A DNA stretch of 6,143 nt from an uncultured Collinsella sp. (GTDB taxonomy: Bacteria; Actinomycetota; Coriobacteriia; Coriobacteriales; Coriobacteriaceae): assembly GCA_900764415.1 (NCBI GenBank), contig CAAFOA010000146.1:1-6143 (forward strand), given 5' to 3'. This document shows, in pieces, positions 4,766-6,143 of the stretch (its first letter is position 1; each line of letters begins with the position of its first letter). Made by a program: the position numbers and the translations under genes. Below the pieces are notes generated by a model. That model was not told where the DNA came from and did not search any database. It worked only from the letters and a program-made list of their open reading frames with translations.

Positions 4766-5554
4766 ATGAGTACTTTCTATAATGTTCGTAAATCCCTGAT
4801 TCAGGCGTTCCGTATATTATTCGCGGCGATGTTATTTGTCGTTGCTATAGGAACGGTCTGCCCTGATATCGCTCGCGCGGAGAATCTGCCCGAGAGCACG
4901 CAAATCAACGAGTTCGCTCAAAGCGACGAGGCGAGGACCCAAACGCTGGCGCTTATGGAAGCTGTCCAGAACGACGGAAGCCCTGAAGCATCCACGCAGA
5001 TTGCAATAGGTTATGCCGATAAAGTGCATTATCTACGCTATGACGATTCAGGTGCCATAACGAACACAATCACGGACCCGCAGGATTACGACTGGGTGGC
5101 ACCCGTTGAGGTTGAAGGTAGATTAGTGGGAAGGATCACGATCTGGGACAACAACGGAAGTCTGGAAGTGGGGAATTTTTCTCCCGATATAGAAGAGGCG
5201 TCCCTGCTCGATGATGATGACAGCACCACTCTCATCAGCGATGGCTTCTCCCGTGCGTATTATTCGATGGAAAACAGCAGAATCTCACCTCTCAACGAAG
5301 CTGCACGCGCTATTGTCCCCGAGTCTGTACAAGTGGAGCAGGGAGACATCGCGATCCGTAAGAACGCGCCATCTGGGTTTGACGATTCAGCCGGCGGTGG
5401 ATCTATCGGCGTCGTGTCTTCCGACACCGCAACGGGCACGGATTCTTCCATGAACATATTCATGTTGATGGCTGTGTTCATTGTCGTGACAGCAGTTCTC
5501 GCCCTTATGTGCAGGATTCTGTGGCGCGGTCCGAACCGGCGGAACGATCGATGA
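4766..5554 (+). CDS. Exported protein with C-terminal membrane anchor, peptidase partner candidate
   Basis: 262 residues; AAAGGGGG precedes ATG 4766 by 5 nt. Residues 1-38 form a signal peptide (RKSLIQAFR, a hydrophobic core, ARA cleavage motif). The extracellular part has a compact region at about 55-150, including VHYLRYDDSG and VEVEGRLVGRITIWDNNGS, which look like beta strands, and an acidic LLDDDDS patch. A Gly/Ser/Thr-rich linker follows (about 205-228). A membrane helix at roughly 230-252 (NIFMLMAVFIVVTAVLALM) ends in a basic cytoplasmic tail RGPNRRNDR. There is no LPXTG motif, so it is a type I membrane protein rather than sortase-attached. The family is not recognised. Its place directly after a pro-region-less secreted peptidase makes an inhibitor, anchor or activator role reasonable, but this is inference. 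Confidence 0.75.
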   Translation: MSTFYNVRKSLIQAFRILFAAMLFVVAIGTVCPDIARAENLPESTQINEFAQSDEARTQTLALMEAVQNDGSPEASTQIAIGYADKVHYLRYDDSGAITNTITDPQDYDWVAPVEVEGRLVGRITIWDNNGSLEVGNFSPDIEEASLLDDDDSTTLISDGFSRAYYSMENSRISPLNEAARAIVPESVQVEQGDIAIRKNAPSGFDDSAGGGSIGVVSSDTATGTDSSMNIFMLMAVFIVVTAVLALMCRILWRGPNRRNDR

Positions 5555-5946
5555 GGAAGAGACAACCATTGTTTTCCGGCCTGTGTCTGGCGGTATTTGC
5601 GCTCATGTCGGGTTGTACCGGAGCACCGGTTCAAAGCGACGATGCCGGCGCTCATCTCGAATTTCGCGCCTATGCGGAGTCGGGGACCGTCAGGATTGAG
5701 TCGCAGAGCGAGACGGTTCTCGAAACCCGAATCAAAGGGGACTGGTTGAAAGTCGCTCCGGACGATTGGCTTGAGAACGACAGGCCGCTCACCTTCACGG
5801 TTGAACGTGATTCCGGCGGAGTGGAAGACAACGTCTCCTGCGAAATCATATTCAGCGGCCACACGATTGACGAACGACGAGCCACCGGCCCCGAAACATC
5901 GGCCACATGCCAGTATGACACATGGCGGGATGCGATTGACTACTGA
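5551..5946 (+). CDS. Small lipoprotein, MmpS-like pattern
   Basis: 131 residues. ATG 5551 overlaps the upstream stop as ATGA, so translation is probably coupled. An in-frame ATG at 5509 would place 14 charged residues before the signal and is less likely. MRKRQ, a hydrophobic core and LMSGC make a clear lipoprotein signal; Cys22 would be lipidated and the protein held on the outer face of the membrane. The mature part is strand-rich, with WLKVAPDDW in the middle and two cysteines, Cys97 (VSCEIIFSGHTIDERR) and Cys120 (SATCQY). The VSC-x-I-x3-G...C pattern resembles the C-terminal half of actinobacterial MmpS-like small exported proteins. This is a pattern impression, not a database match. As third gene of the peptidase operon it may be a partner or protective protein. 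Confidence 0.75.
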   Translation: MRKRQPLFSGLCLAVFALMSGCTGAPVQSDDAGAHLEFRAYAESGTVRIESQSETVLETRIKGDWLKVAPDDWLENDRPLTFTVERDSGGVEDNVSCEIIFSGHTIDERRATGPETSATCQYDTWRDAIDY

Positions 5947-5964
5947 AAATATTCTTAGCTGAAA

Positions 5965-5994
5965 GCCCGTCCGGGCGTGGAAGCTCGGACGGGC
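5965..5994. terminator. GC-rich hairpin between convergent genes
   Basis: GCCCGTCCG (5965-5973) pairs perfectly with CGGACGGGC (5986-5994) around a 12-base loop. It lies 18 bases after the lipoprotein stop and 10 bases before the stop of the minus-strand gene, so it can serve both directions. On the minus strand it is followed by TTTCAGCTAAGAATATTTT, which is T-rich; on the plus side there is no T-run. Confidence 0.65.
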
Positions 5995-6004
5995 CGTGGT
6001 GCCG

Positions 6005-6106
6005 TTATTGGCGGCTGTGTGCGCTGATCGCGTATGCTGTGAGTGACAGCACCGCGATGTCGGCCGCGATGGGATGCATCGCGGGAGCGAGGCTGATGAC
6101 GATGAC
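6005..6106 (-). CDS. C-terminal 33 residues of a truncated protein, convergent with the operon
   Basis: The complement of 6106-6005 reads VIVISLAPAMHPIAADIAVL then SLTAYAISAHSRQ and stops at TAA (6005-6007). Third positions are strongly G or C, and the stop lies next to the shared hairpin, both signs of a real gene end. The segment is largely hydrophobic, so the protein may be a membrane protein ending in a short polar tail. Its upstream part is cut off where adapter sequence begins. The family cannot be told. Confidence 0.5.
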   Translation of the reverse strand, partial: VIVISLAPAMHPIAADIAVLSLTAYAISAHSRQ

Positions 6107-6143
6107 CTGTCTCTTATACACATCTCCGAGCCCACGAGACTAC
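6107..6143. other. Illumina Nextera adapter (not biological)
   Basis: CTGTCTCTTATACACATCT (6107-6125) is the Tn5 mosaic end used in Nextera libraries and CCGAGCCCACGAGAC (6126-6140) is the read-2 adapter. The last three bases are probably the start of an index. The true insert ends at 6106, and nothing should be inferred about plasmid or genome structure from these bases. Confidence 0.97.

Noticed and set aside
5509..5550. Upstream start for the lipoprotein
   Set aside because: It would place a charged stretch before the signal peptide and overlap the membrane protein more; the ATGA overlap at 5551 with a clean lipobox signal is preferred.
5260..6135. 291-residue minus-strand frame starting MGSEMCIRDR
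   Set aside because: Its start lies in the Nextera adapter, and it runs antisense through the lipoprotein gene and the end of the anchored-protein gene.

Overview
The window looks like most of a mobilizable, iteron-type plasmid from a high-GC Gram-positive host. The plasmid call rests on four things: a MobF-type relaxase, a repeat-rich origin with DnaA boxes, a RepA_C-like initiator, and short gene modules on both strands. Actinomycetota is likely and a Bifidobacterium-like gut actinobacterium is plausible, judging from GC-rich codon use, GAAAGGA-type ribosome binding sites and signal peptide style. The genus is a guess. No rRNA, tRNA, CRISPR array or insertion sequence was seen.

Layout. Positions 1-1305 (minus strand) hold the N-terminal 435 residues of a TrwC/TraI-like (MobF) relaxase that runs off the left edge. 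Positions 1306-1579 are non-coding. They contain a perfect 7-bp hairpin just upstream of the relaxase and then a strongly G-over-C stretch; together these are a candidate oriT and leader. Positions 1580-2068 (plus) encode an unrecognised 162-residue protein followed by a strong hairpin. Positions 2069-2925 are the replication origin: two related iteron families, two DnaA boxes, an AT-rich tandem octamer, a diverged 72-bp duplication and a possible small minus-strand gene. Positions 2926-4038 (plus) encode the RepA-like initiator with a long charged C-terminal tail.

Positions 4182-5946 (plus) form a tight three-gene cargo operon. It encodes a secreted papain-like (NWCWAA-type) cysteine peptidase, an exported protein with a C-terminal membrane anchor, and a small lipoprotein. 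All three act at or outside the membrane and they are spaced or overlapped as one transcript. By eye the first of these genes is less GC-rich at third positions than the plasmid backbone, as expected for acquired cargo. A GC hairpin at 5965-5994 separates the operon from the 3' end of a convergent minus-strand gene (6005-6106).

The last 37 bases (6107-6143) are not biological. They match the Illumina Nextera mosaic end plus read-2 adapter. The right contig end is therefore an assembly or library artefact, and a long minus-strand reading frame starting there (with GSEMCIRDR) is spurious. The least-described part is the peptidase/anchor/lipoprotein operon, which could be an extracellular effector with membrane-bound partners or self-protection proteins; its function is inference only.
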